DNA of 64,000 nt, taken from positions 1-64,000 of the forward strand of contig NZ_SEON01000006.1 of NCBI RefSeq assembly GCF_004152845.1. The letters are read 5' to 3'. Both the position numbers and the translations under genes were made by a program. Shown one piece after another: positions 16,712 to 26,790 of this stretch (position 1 is the stretch's first letter; the number at the start of each line of letters is the position of its first letter). The DNA comes from Sphingobium fuliginis. Lineage in GTDB: Bacteria > Pseudomonadota > Alphaproteobacteria > Sphingomonadales > Sphingomonadaceae. A model generated the notes under the pieces. That model saw only the letters and a list, made by a program, of their open reading frames with translations, had not been told where the DNA came from and did not search any database.

Positions 16712-17275
16712 TCAGTTGGGCCGGACGATATTGGGGCCCAGATTCGTCATCACTTCTTCGGCGCTGAAGGCGCGGACATTATCTGCGGGCTTGCGGCCCC
16801 TGCCCATCACGATTTCTGCACTGGCCTCATAGCGGTCCACGGTGCGCACATCGATCCGGCTGTCCCAGAAGGGATCGCCCCAATAGGGATCCCAGCTCCG
16901 CCAACCGAAGCCGCGCCCATAATAGCGCCAGGATGGGCCCCAATAGCCGAAGGCGCCCGGCGCGAACGGCCGGTCGACATAGGTCCGGCTGCGCCTCTCG
17001 GTATTGCGGTCGGCCATGACGAACCAGTCATAGCCGCGCTGGCGCGTCAGTTCCGCGGCGCGGTAGAGCAGATAGCGCTCCACCGTCTCCCGCGATGTCA
17101 TGCTGTTGCCGGAAAAGGTCACGCGAAAGCGATTCGCCTCGATCTGCTCGTCGGCATAGCCGCCGGGGGCAGCGCGGCTCTGCCCGGCCGGCTGATAGGG
17201 GGTTGCCGTCGTGCAGGCGCCAAGCGCAAGCATGAGGCCCGTTGCAAGCATCCATTTCTTTCCGATTTTCATCAT
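16712..17275 (-). CDS. CC0125/CC1285-family lipoprotein
   Basis: A 187-residue lipoprotein. The signal peptide has a lipobox LGAC with the lipidated Cys at about residue 21. The mature part has the FRVTFSGNSMTSRETVERYLLYRAAELT segment typical of this alphaproteobacterial family, then a region rich in Tyr, Trp, Arg and Gly (residues 95-150). The start is one of two adjacent ATGs behind GAGGAT. Its position in the envelope is clear; its role is not. It converges on the glycine-zipper gene and shares the terminator region with it. Confidence 0.83.
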   Translation of the reverse strand: MMKIGKKWMLATGLMLALGACTTATPYQPAGQSRAAPGGYADEQIEANRFRVTFSGNSMTSRETVERYLLYRAAELTRQRGYDWFVMADRNTERRSRTYVDRPFAPGAFGYWGPSWRYYGRGFGWRSWDPYWGDPFWDSRIDVRTVDRYEASAEIVMGRGRKPADNVRAFSAEEVMTNLGPNIVRPN

Positions 17276-17388
17276 GGCATCCTCGCTGCTTTTCTTCGTA
17301 CCGGATCAACGCGCAACCATGGATTGGGGTGCCGCAGGCTGGGCAAAGCTGAATGATCGCAGGGGGCGGATATGAAGATGCCGGGCCC

Positions 17389-17414
17389 GGACCGGAGAAT
17401 TCCTCCTCCGGTCC
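17389..17414. repeat. Hairpin just downstream of the large TonB receptor gene
   Basis: GGACCGGAG at 17389-17397 pairs exactly with CTCCGGTCC at 17406-17414 around an 8-base loop. It lies 11 bases beyond the stop of the leftward TonB receptor gene. This would suit transcript termination or 3'-end protection, although no T-run follows. Confidence 0.55.
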
Positions 17415-17424
17415 TCCCAAACTC

Positions 17425-20400
17425 TCAGAAGGTGAACCGCGCGCCGGCCCGGAAGGAGCGCCCGAATATTCCCAGTCCACCCTGGACCGGATTATAGTTG
17501 TTCGCGCCGTAGGTGACGGGGTCGATCGGCGGCAGATCGTCGAACAGGTTGAGTATATTGATGTAGAAGGTGAAGCGATCCGACGCCTTGAAGCTGGTCG
17601 TCAGGTCGACCGTGATATAGGCAGGCACGTCGCACTTCACGAAAGGCGCGGAAAGCAGGCCGCAATCGCCCGGCTCCGTCCCCTGGTCGGCGGCGGAAAG
17701 ATTATAGCCGCCAAAATATTCGGCTGTCGCGCTGACCGTCCATTTCCCCCATTCCAGCGTATTCTGCCAGTTGCCGTGCCATTCCGGCGTGCCCGATCCG
17801 GCGGTCAGGTTGAAGTTGCCGGCCGTTCCTTCATAGGATTCCGTCGTGCCGTCCGGAAATGTCGTGCTGAGATTGATGATATAGCTCGCCTCCAGCGCCG
17901 AGGTGAAGCGAATGTCCGGGCCGAGGTCGATCTGCGCCCTCGCGGCGAAGTCCAGTCCTTCCGAACGGATGGTGTTGGCGTTGATAAGCTGCGACTGCAC
18001 GAAGGCCACGCGCGGCGTCGCGCCGGGAAAGTCGGGCGCGGGCGCATCCGCGATGATATTATAGCCGGATGGCACCACCTGGCCCGCATAATAAGCGAGT
18101 AGCGCCGGGCGGTTGCTGGGCGTGGTGATCGCGCCGGTCTTCTTGATGTTGAAATAGTCGATGCTGAGGGAAATGTTCCGGATCGGCTCCACGACGATGC
18201 CGGCGGTGAAGCTGGTCGACCGTTCCGGTTTCAGGTCGGGGCTGGCCAGCGTGGTCTGGCCATAGCTGGCGCTGCTGATATAGGCCGGACAGCTGTTGAA
18301 GGTCGCCAGGGAACAGCCATATTGCGACAGGAAGGCGTCGTTGTACAGCGATTGAGCGGCCGTGACGAAGCCGGTCGTCGGAATGGCGTTGGCCTCCGCG
18401 AAGCTGGGGATGCGGAAGCCGCGTGACCAGGTGCCGCGAAGCGCGACCTGGCGGATCGGCGTGAACTTCGCCCCGACCTTCGGAGAGAAGGCGTGCTGTC
18501 CGCTCGAATAATCGTCATAGCGGCCCGAAGCGTTGATCTCGAGCGACTCCAGCACCGGCGCATTCAGCTCGACAAAGGCCGAACGGACCGTCCGGTGGCC
18601 CTTGGTGCCGAAGGCGTTGAGGACGAAATAACGCTGCGTCGGCCCGTTGACGTCCGAATTGGCGCTTGGCGCATCGATGGATTCATAGCGCAGCGAAAGC
18701 CCGCCGCCGATCTGCATCGGTCCCCCTGGCAGGTCGAACAGATTGCCGCTGAGCGTCGCCTCCACGGCATAAAGCTGGGAATTGGCATCCGTCACATTGT
18801 CTGGCGACAGATAATCGAGCGTCGCCTGACTATTGGCATAAGGGTTGACGAAATCATAGCTGCCGTCGGCAATCACGTTCAGAAGATTCTGGATATAGAT
18901 ATAACCGTTCTGCGTCCGCCGCAGGTCGGTGCGCATTGCGACGCCATTCACCGCGAAGTCCCAGTCGTCCCACAACTTGCCCGTAACGCCCAGAGCGGCG
19001 CGATAGGTGCGGCTGCGGGTCTCATTATATTCCTGGATATTGGGTATGCGCCCCAATATGCGCGCCACCTGCCCCTGCGCCGCGAAAGGATTGTTCGGAT
19101 TGAGCCGGGCAGCCGGATTGGCGGCGGTGCAATTGGGATCGGGCAAGTTATTGATCAGCGGGCAGACATAGACCGGCAGGGCAAGGACAAGCGAACCGAC
19201 GGAATTGGCGCCGCCAGCGGCGGCCGCCGTGCTGAAGCGGGGAAAGTTGATGCCGGCCGGGCCGTTGCGGCGGATGCTGGCGGGCAGGCCGGTGAAGCTC
19301 ACATTGCTCTGAAGGAAATTCGCCTGGAAATAGGCCTCTATGTCGTCGGTGATCCGTCCCGTCGCCCGAAAGGAACCGCCCCATCTTTCGATATTGGGAG
19401 AGATGACGCCATATTGATTGACGAGATCGCCCTGGCATACGGTTCCGGGCGCACGCGCGTCCGCCGCGAATTCCTGTGGGGTCAGCGTATAAGGCGTCTC
19501 CCCGGCGATGCAGCCGGCGGCGGGGTTGAGGAACTGGTAGCGGCCGGTTTCGGCGGCATTGTCCGGACCGGCCGGCGCCACGAAGAAGGTGGTGGCGAAC
19601 AGGCTGGCGTCGGTGGTGGTCGAAAAACCGGAATAGCCGCCTGTCGAAGGATTGATCGATCCTCCATTCGGCCCGATGGACGGTCCGCACACGCCGTCGC
19701 GGCAGATGCCCGACTGGTTCTGCGAATTATAGGGATAGCGCCGGTCGCGGTTATAGAGCGCCGCCTGATCGAAGTAGAAACCGCTGATATAGACGTTGAA
19801 TCCCTGATCATCGAGATCGCCCCAGCCCGCCGTCAGGCTGAGCCGGTGATTGGCGCCGTCGCCCCGCTGGCTGATGCCCGCTTCCGCCCGGCCGGATATG
19901 CCCGTGATCTGCTTCTTCGTGATGACGTTCACGACACCCGCGATCGCGTCCGCGCCATAGGTGGAGGACGCGCCGTCGCGCAGCACTTCGATCCGGTCGA
20001 CGATGTCGTCGGGAATGGTGTTGAGGTCGACGAAATTGCGCGTCGCATCGTCCGCCAGCGGATAATAGGCCGCGCGCAGGCCGTCGAACAGGACCAGCGT
20101 CGAGTTGGTGCTGAGGCCACGGAGCGACACCGCCGATGCGCCGGCGGCAAAGGCCCCATTGGCGGAAAAGGAGTTGGTGAGCGCGGGGCCGTTGTTCGAC
20201 GCCAGCCGCTGCACCGCCTCCTGCGTGGTGTTGATGCCGCGCTGTTCCAGCGTCTCGGCATTGACGACGGTGATGGGCGATGGCGTCGCTGCCGTCGTCG
20301 TGCGCAGGATGGACCCGGTCACGACGATCGTGTCGCCCTCGCTCGGTTCGGCGGAGTTGGTCGTGGGGGCCGGGGCCTGTCCGGGCGCGGTCTGCGTGTC

Positions 20401-20523
20401 GGACTGCTGCGCAGTGCTGCTTTGCGCCGCCGCCGGGGCGATCAGGCTGAGGCTCGCCAGACAGGCCGTCAGTGCAGAGCTATTGCAGAGGGCGCGGTGG
20501 ATGATAGCCGAATTGGTTCGCAT
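17425..20523 (-). CDS. Large TonB-dependent receptor
   Basis: A 1,032-residue receptor with a long signal region (ending PAAAQ), a Thr/Ser/Gln-rich linker, TonB box DTIVVTG near residue 64, and a plug with DRIEVLRDGASSTYGADAIAGVVN. A large barrel ends in RAGARFTF. Its length and plug type place it with the long-loop receptors that import large substrates such as oligosaccharides, peptides or aromatic oligomers. AGGGGAT precedes the ATG. No enzyme gene is adjacent in the same orientation, so I cannot propose a ligand. The upstream neighbour on the same strand is the TetR gene, 236 bases away. Confidence 0.92.
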   Translation of the reverse strand: MRTNSAIIHRALCNSSALTACLASLSLIAPAAAQSSTAQQSDTQTAPGQAPAPTTNSAEPSEGDTIVVTGSILRTTTAATPSPITVVNAETLEQRGINTTQEAVQRLASNNGPALTNSFSANGAFAAGASAVSLRGLSTNSTLVLFDGLRAAYYPLADDATRNFVDLNTIPDDIVDRIEVLRDGASSTYGADAIAGVVNVITKKQITGISGRAEAGISQRGDGANHRLSLTAGWGDLDDQGFNVYISGFYFDQAALYNRDRRYPYNSQNQSGICRDGVCGPSIGPNGGSINPSTGGYSGFSTTTDASLFATTFFVAPAGPDNAAETGRYQFLNPAAGCIAGETPYTLTPQEFAADARAPGTVCQGDLVNQYGVISPNIERWGGSFRATGRITDDIEAYFQANFLQSNVSFTGLPASIRRNGPAGINFPRFSTAAAAGGANSVGSLVLALPVYVCPLINNLPDPNCTAANPAARLNPNNPFAAQGQVARILGRIPNIQEYNETRSRTYRAALGVTGKLWDDWDFAVNGVAMRTDLRRTQNGYIYIQNLLNVIADGSYDFVNPYANSQATLDYLSPDNVTDANSQLYAVEATLSGNLFDLPGGPMQIGGGLSLRYESIDAPSANSDVNGPTQRYFVLNAFGTKGHRTVRSAFVELNAPVLESLEINASGRYDDYSSGQHAFSPKVGAKFTPIRQVALRGTWSRGFRIPSFAEANAIPTTGFVTAAQSLYNDAFLSQYGCSLATFNSCPAYISSASYGQTTLASPDLKPERSTSFTAGIVVEPIRNISLSIDYFNIKKTGAITTPSNRPALLAYYAGQVVPSGYNIIADAPAPDFPGATPRVAFVQSQLINANTIRSEGLDFAARAQIDLGPDIRFTSALEASYIINLSTTFPDGTTESYEGTAGNFNLTAGSGTPEWHGNWQNTLEWGKWTVSATAEYFGGYNLSAADQGTEPGDCGLLSAPFVKCDVPAYITVDLTTSFKASDRFTFYINILNLFDDLPPIDPVTYGANNYNPVQGGLGIFGRSFRAGARFTF

Positions 20524-20693
20524 TGCTCGATCCCCTCACAGGAAGAAGTCGCGCCGAACCGCAGTAAGATCGGCGCTGCCGCTGAACGCGCGATCGGGGT
20601 TGAGGGACGCTGGCTGGAATGCAACCTGGATTAGGATCGACTGCGGTAGGAAGAAGATAGTTGCTCAATTGCTACAATTTAAGGCTATTCCGG

Positions 20694-20723
20694 ATGATCT
20701 CGCGCAAATTCGGATGAGATCAT
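20694..20723. promoter_or_regulatory. Inverted repeat between the TetR gene and the large TonB receptor gene
   Basis: ATGATCTC at 20694-20701 and GAGATCAT at 20716-20723 are exact complements separated by 14 bases. They lie upstream of the large TonB receptor gene and downstream of the TetR gene. Either a regulator site for the receptor or a weak hairpin at the end of the TetR transcript would fit. No T-run is present. Confidence 0.4.
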
Positions 20724-20759
20724 GGGTGGAATGCCTCCAGGACTCATGGAGATTGGCCG

Positions 20760-21395
20760 TCAGGCGTTGTCAGGATTTCCATCCCTGCCGCCGCTTCCGA
20801 TTCCGCGCTCGATCAGCGCGTTGGCGATCGCGGCCACCTCCTGAACGGGGCGGCTGTCGTCCCAAACGCCAAAGCGCAGGCCCAGGAACACGTTCATGCC
20901 CATGATCGCCCAGGCATGGATTTCATCCGGCTCGCCGGAGACTTCCCCGCGCGCCGCCGCCTCGCGCAACCGGACCAATATCCGAGACGCCGTGCTCTCA
21001 TAATGGGTGCGATAGGCCGCCTGGTCGACGAACTCCGCCTCATCGATGATGCGGTAGATTTCCTTGTGGCTCCGCGCGAACTCCAGAAAGCTCAGCAGCC
21101 CCAGCCGTTCGGCATCGATCCCGTCGCGGGCCTGCGCGATGCGCGGCCCGACATAGTCCCGCACCTGTCCGGACATATCCGCGACCAGCGCGCGGAAGAT
21201 GTCGTCCTTGCTGTCGAAATAAGTGTAGAAGCTGCCCAGCGCGCAGCCTGCCCGCCGGGTGATGCCGCTGATCGACCCTTCGTGGAAGCCCTTTTCCCCG
21301 AACTCCTCGGCCGCCGCCGACAACAGCGCCCGGCGGGTTCTTTCCCCGCGGGCGGTGCGCGGCGTCTTGTCCTTTTCGCCCAGCAAATCCGTCAT
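20760..21395 (-). CDS. TetR-family transcriptional regulator
   Basis: A 211-residue regulator with the TetR helix-turn-helix at residues 20-65 (RRALLSAAAEEFGEKGF, then SFYTYFDSKDDIFRAL) and a helical ligand-binding C-terminal domain. ATG 21395 follows GGGGAGG. It is transcribed away from the TonB receptor and MFS pair. A palindrome sits in the shared promoter (21463-21486), so I infer that it represses that pair and probably itself. The inducing ligand is unknown; such pairs in sphingomonads often concern hydrophobic or aromatic compounds. Confidence 0.92.
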   Translation of the reverse strand: MTDLLGEKDKTPRTARGERTRRALLSAAAEEFGEKGFHEGSISGITRRAGCALGSFYTYFDSKDDIFRALVADMSGQVRDYVGPRIAQARDGIDAERLGLLSFLEFARSHKEIYRIIDEAEFVDQAAYRTHYESTASRILVRLREAAARGEVSGEPDEIHAWAIMGMNVFLGLRFGVWDDSRPVQEVAAIANALIERGIGSGGRDGNPDNA

Positions 21396-21462
21396 CCGTC
21401 ATCCTCCCCATCCGTGATCTTTTTGCCGCATCCGGCCTGTTCCCGTCATGCGTCCTTATTTC

Positions 21463-21486
21463 AAGTTGAAAGTTGGTTCAACTTTC
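21463..21486. promoter_or_regulatory. Candidate TetR operator (nested inverted repeats)
   Basis: Two overlapping perfect inverted repeats occupy 24 bp. AAGTTGAA (21463-21470) pairs with TTCAACTT (21477-21484), and GAAAGTTG (21468-21475) pairs with CAACTTTC (21479-21486). The position, in the divergent region 67 bases upstream of the TonB receptor start and next to the TetR gene, fits an operator of the TetR protein. Confidence 0.75.
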
Positions 21487-21553
21487 ATTATCGAATCGCA
21501 GGAACAGTCCCGCGACCCGGATTTCCGGGCGTATTTCAGGAGAGGAACCGTCC

Positions 21554-23887
<2,334 letters not shown>

Positions 23888-23909
23888 TTTGCAAGGGACC
23901 AGCGGCAGC

Positions 23910-25169
23910 ATGACCGGACGCGCGCAGGAAACGGCAGGCAAAGGCTATCGCGCGATCGTCCTCGCCATGCTGCTGCTGGTCTATACCTTCAACTTCCTCG
24001 ACCGGCAGATCCTTGGTATCCTCGCCGGGCCGATCAAGGCGGAACTGGGCCTTAGCGACGCGCAGCTCGGCGCGCTGGGCGGCATCGCCTTCGCCCTGCT
24101 CTATTCGACGCTGGCGATCCCGCTGGCGCTGCTGGCGGACCGCACCAGCCGCACATGGGTCATCACCGCCAGCCTTGCGGTCTGGAGCGGCTTCACCGCG
24201 CTGTGCGGCATGGCGGGCAGTTTCGCGCAGATGTTCCTGTTCCGCATCGGGGTCGGCGTGGGGGAAGCAGGCGGCGTCGCGCCATCCTATGCCGTCGTCT
24301 CCGACTATTTCCCGCAAGGCCAGCGCGCCCGCGCCCTTTCCATCTACTCGCTCGGCATTCCGCTCGGCTCGGCGGGCGGCGTGCTGCTGGGCGGCTATAT
24401 CGCGCAGACGGTCGAATGGCGCACGGCCTTCATTGTCGTCGGCCTGGCCGGCCTGATCATCGCGCCCATCTTCCGCCTCACCGTCCGGGAGCCGGCTCGC
24501 CCCGACATGCAGGCCGATGCTATACCGGTTTCCGCCGTCTTCGGCATATTGGCGGCCAAGCGCAGCTTCTGGCTGCTTGCCCTGGGCGCGGCCTGCTCGT
24601 CGCTTTGCGGCTATGGCGTCGCCTTCTGGCTCCCCAGCCTTTTGATGCGCAGCTTCGGCCTCGATCTGATGGGTGCGGGACAGTTTCTCGGCGCACTGCT
24701 GCTGGCCGGCGGCGTGGCGGGCGTATTGCTGGGCGGCTGGCTGGGGGATCGGCTCGGCGGACGCGACAGGGCCGCCTATGCCTGGGTTCCCGCCGCCAGC
24801 TATATCGTCGGCATGCCGCTGTTCGTCATCGGCGTGCTGTCGGACAGCGTGGCCTTCGCCTTCTGCCTGTTCCTAATCCCGCAGGCGCTGGTCTATGTCT
24901 GGCTGGGCCCGGTGCTGACCGCCGTCCAGCATCTGGTGCCCGCCCATATGCGTGCGAGCGCATCGGCAACCTTCCTGCTGATCAACAATCTGGTGGGCCT
25001 GGGCCTTGGCAGCTGGAGCGTCGGCGCGCTGTCGGATGCGCTGACGCCGCAATTCGGCCACGAAGCCCTGCGCTATGCGATCGTCGCGGCGCTGGGCTTT
25101 TACCTGCTGGCCGGACTGTTCATGGCGCTCGCGGGCAAGGCGCTGCGCAGGGACTGGATCAGCGCATAG
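23910..25169 (+). CDS. MFS transporter, Spinster-like
   Basis: A 419-residue inner-membrane transporter with about 12 membrane segments. Motif-A-like LADRTSRTW lies between segments 2 and 3, and the segment GVGVGEAGGVAPSYAVVSDYFP is characteristic of the Spinster-like MFS group. ATG 23910 gives the expected cytoplasmic N-terminus. It is second in the operon after the TonB receptor and under the same TetR-type palindrome. It probably transports whatever the receptor admits, or exports a product of it. No catabolic enzyme is adjacent. Confidence 0.88.
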   Translation: MTGRAQETAGKGYRAIVLAMLLLVYTFNFLDRQILGILAGPIKAELGLSDAQLGALGGIAFALLYSTLAIPLALLADRTSRTWVITASLAVWSGFTALCGMAGSFAQMFLFRIGVGVGEAGGVAPSYAVVSDYFPQGQRARALSIYSLGIPLGSAGGVLLGGYIAQTVEWRTAFIVVGLAGLIIAPIFRLTVREPARPDMQADAIPVSAVFGILAAKRSFWLLALGAACSSLCGYGVAFWLPSLLMRSFGLDLMGAGQFLGALLLAGGVAGVLLGGWLGDRLGGRDRAAYAWVPAASYIVGMPLFVIGVLSDSVAFAFCLFLIPQALVYVWLGPVLTAVQHLVPAHMRASASATFLLINNLVGLGLGSWSVGALSDALTPQFGHEALRYAIVAALGFYLLAGLFMALAGKALRRDWISA

Positions 25170-25459
25170 CCCCTCCATCGGGCATCACCCAAAAGGTCGA
25201 AAGTCCGTAACGGATGGTTTACATTTTTGACTGATGAACTGCCGGAACCGAAGTGATACACTGCGTTGGCGAAATCCGGATACTTCCCCGCTTTTCGCTC
25301 GGCTGAACGCGAGAGCGGGAACGTCTCCAAACCCTTCCCCTCTTCGTTCAGCCGATTTCGGCCATATTTCGGCCCGTCGGAGACGGTTCGTTAAGGATAA
25401 TGCATCAAGCATTCCTTAATTCGCGGATGTTAGACGAACGGCAACCGAAAGGGCCGGAT
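25170..25459. other. Intergenic region ahead of the pilin-like gene
   Basis: About 290 bases without a supportable gene. It is less GC-rich than its surroundings and includes short AT-rich stretches near 25210-25230 and 25385-25410 that could hold promoter elements for the downstream secreted protein. I see no convincing palindrome or terminator. Confidence 0.4.
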
Positions 25460-25882
25460 ATGACATTCGTTCGACTATGCGCTGCGTCCACCATCTTTTC
25501 GTCGGCATTGCTGCTGGCCAACCCCGCCACCGCGGCCGAGACCGCGAAGGGATCCTTCGCTGTCAGGGCCGTGGTTCCGGCCTATTGCGAGATCGACAGC
25601 GATCCCGTTCAGCTAAGCGAGGGTGCGGGCTTTCAGTCGGGAAGCGTGATGGAGCTTTGCAACAGTGCGGACGGCTTTCAGGTTGTCGCTTCCTATCGCG
25701 AACTGGCGCCGAACGAGCAGGTGCGGTTCAGCTATGCCGGGCTTTCGCGTCAGCTCAATGCATCGGGCTGGACGCCGGTTGCCAACCGTGTCGGCGCCAA
25801 ATTCGGCATGCGCCCGATCGGCGTGCAATATAGTGCGCTTCAATCGCCGTTGGCGATCAATCTCACCATCACTTATTTCTGA
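25460..25882 (+). CDS. Secreted pilin-like protein (spore-coat-U-type fold)
   Basis: A 140-residue exported protein with a signal peptide ending ATAAE. A short beta-rich domain follows with one Cys near the start (PAYCEID) and one about 35 residues later (MELCNSAD). This spacing is typical of spore-coat-U/Csu-type pilin domains, where it forms a disulfide. The end, INLTITYF, resembles the last beta strand of such subunits. It faces the tip-subunit gene of the pilus operon tail to tail. It may be an extra minor subunit or a separate secreted protein. ATG 25460 has AAGGG upstream; a longer in-frame start at 25400 is unlikely. Confidence 0.7.
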   Translation: MTFVRLCAASTIFSSALLLANPATAAETAKGSFAVRAVVPAYCEIDSDPVQLSEGAGFQSGSVMELCNSADGFQVVASYRELAPNEQVRFSYAGLSRQLNASGWTPVANRVGAKFGMRPIGVQYSALQSPLAINLTITYF

Positions 25883-25909
25883 TCCGGCCGGGACCGGGCA
25901 ACCCCGCAA

Positions 25910-26788
25910 TCAGATCGGCGTAACGGCGACGGTCACCCGGTCGGTATATTTGCCGGCATGCCAGGTCGGGTCCGGATCGACGGTGATGGAAACCGCATGC
26001 ACGTCGCCCTGCGACCCGGTATGCTCACCGACATTGATCTGATCGCCGGTCGCCATGTTGAAGGCGCGGCCATCCACGAACAGCCGGTAGGGAATGACGT
26101 CCGGCCCATCGGTCCGCCGAAGCATTCCGCCATATTGCGATGCGAAACGTAGCTGATAGCCGGATGTGCTGAGCACGCGCACCGCAAAGGGCTGCGACAC
26201 CGTAGGCATGGTGGTGGACAGTTCGCCCAGGTCGATCCGGGCCGCTCCCCCTTCCCCGCCGACGCCGGCGAAGCGAATGCGCGCCGTCGCCGGAATTTCC
26301 AGCTTCAACCGAACCTGCGCCGTATCCAGCGGCGTGTTGCCGATGTCTTCCGACAGGGCAAAGATCAGCTGCTGGCGATAATCGCCGCTTCGCATGCCCC
26401 AGTTCACCGGCACGTTGACGGTATAGCCGACCGGGCTGCGCGCATGCGGCTGCAGAATGACGACGCCGCCACCGCTGGATACATCCGCAGGCGAGGCGGA
26501 GGTCACGGCGATGTTTCCGCCCGGGCCGTTCAGTGTGTAGTTGGGGAAAGAGGCGTCGGATGCGCCCAGATCCCGCGTCACCCGAAGCCGCAGGCGGCAT
26601 TCACTGTCGCCGTCATTGCGTATCATGATGCGGAAAGGTTCGGTCAACTGCCGCTGGTCCATGCCGTCGCCGGCGGCAAGGCGGACCTCGCGAGGCCCCT
26701 CGATGAAGGAGGGCTGGCATTCCGCCCAGGCATGGGCCGGCATGACGAGCGATGCGAAACCCAGGCAGCGGCAAAATCGGCGCATCAT
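25910..26788 (-). CDS. Pilus tip-like subunit (putative adhesin) of the chaperone-usher operon
   Basis: About 292 residues. The signal peptide ends AWAE, and the mature N-terminus has a Cys (ECQPSF) with a second in a DSECRLRLRV segment. The C-terminal half ends in alternating hydrophobic residues (DRVTVAVTPI), as expected of a subunit that donates a strand or is completed by a chaperone. It is larger than the two pilins and is the last gene of the operon, so a tip adhesin is the likeliest role. It begins right at the usher stop. ATG 26788 or 26785 follows AGGAG, and GTG 26794 is also in frame. Confidence 0.72.
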   Translation of the reverse strand: MMRRFCRCLGFASLVMPAHAWAECQPSFIEGPREVRLAAGDGMDQRQLTEPFRIMIRNDGDSECRLRLRVTRDLGASDASFPNYTLNGPGGNIAVTSASPADVSSGGGVVILQPHARSPVGYTVNVPVNWGMRSGDYRQQLIFALSEDIGNTPLDTAQVRLKLEIPATARIRFAGVGGEGGAARIDLGELSTTMPTVSQPFAVRVLSTSGYQLRFASQYGGMLRRTDGPDVIPYRLFVDGRAFNMATGDQINVGEHTGSQGDVHAVSITVDPDPTWHAGKYTDRVTVAVTPI

Positions 26789-26790
26789 AT

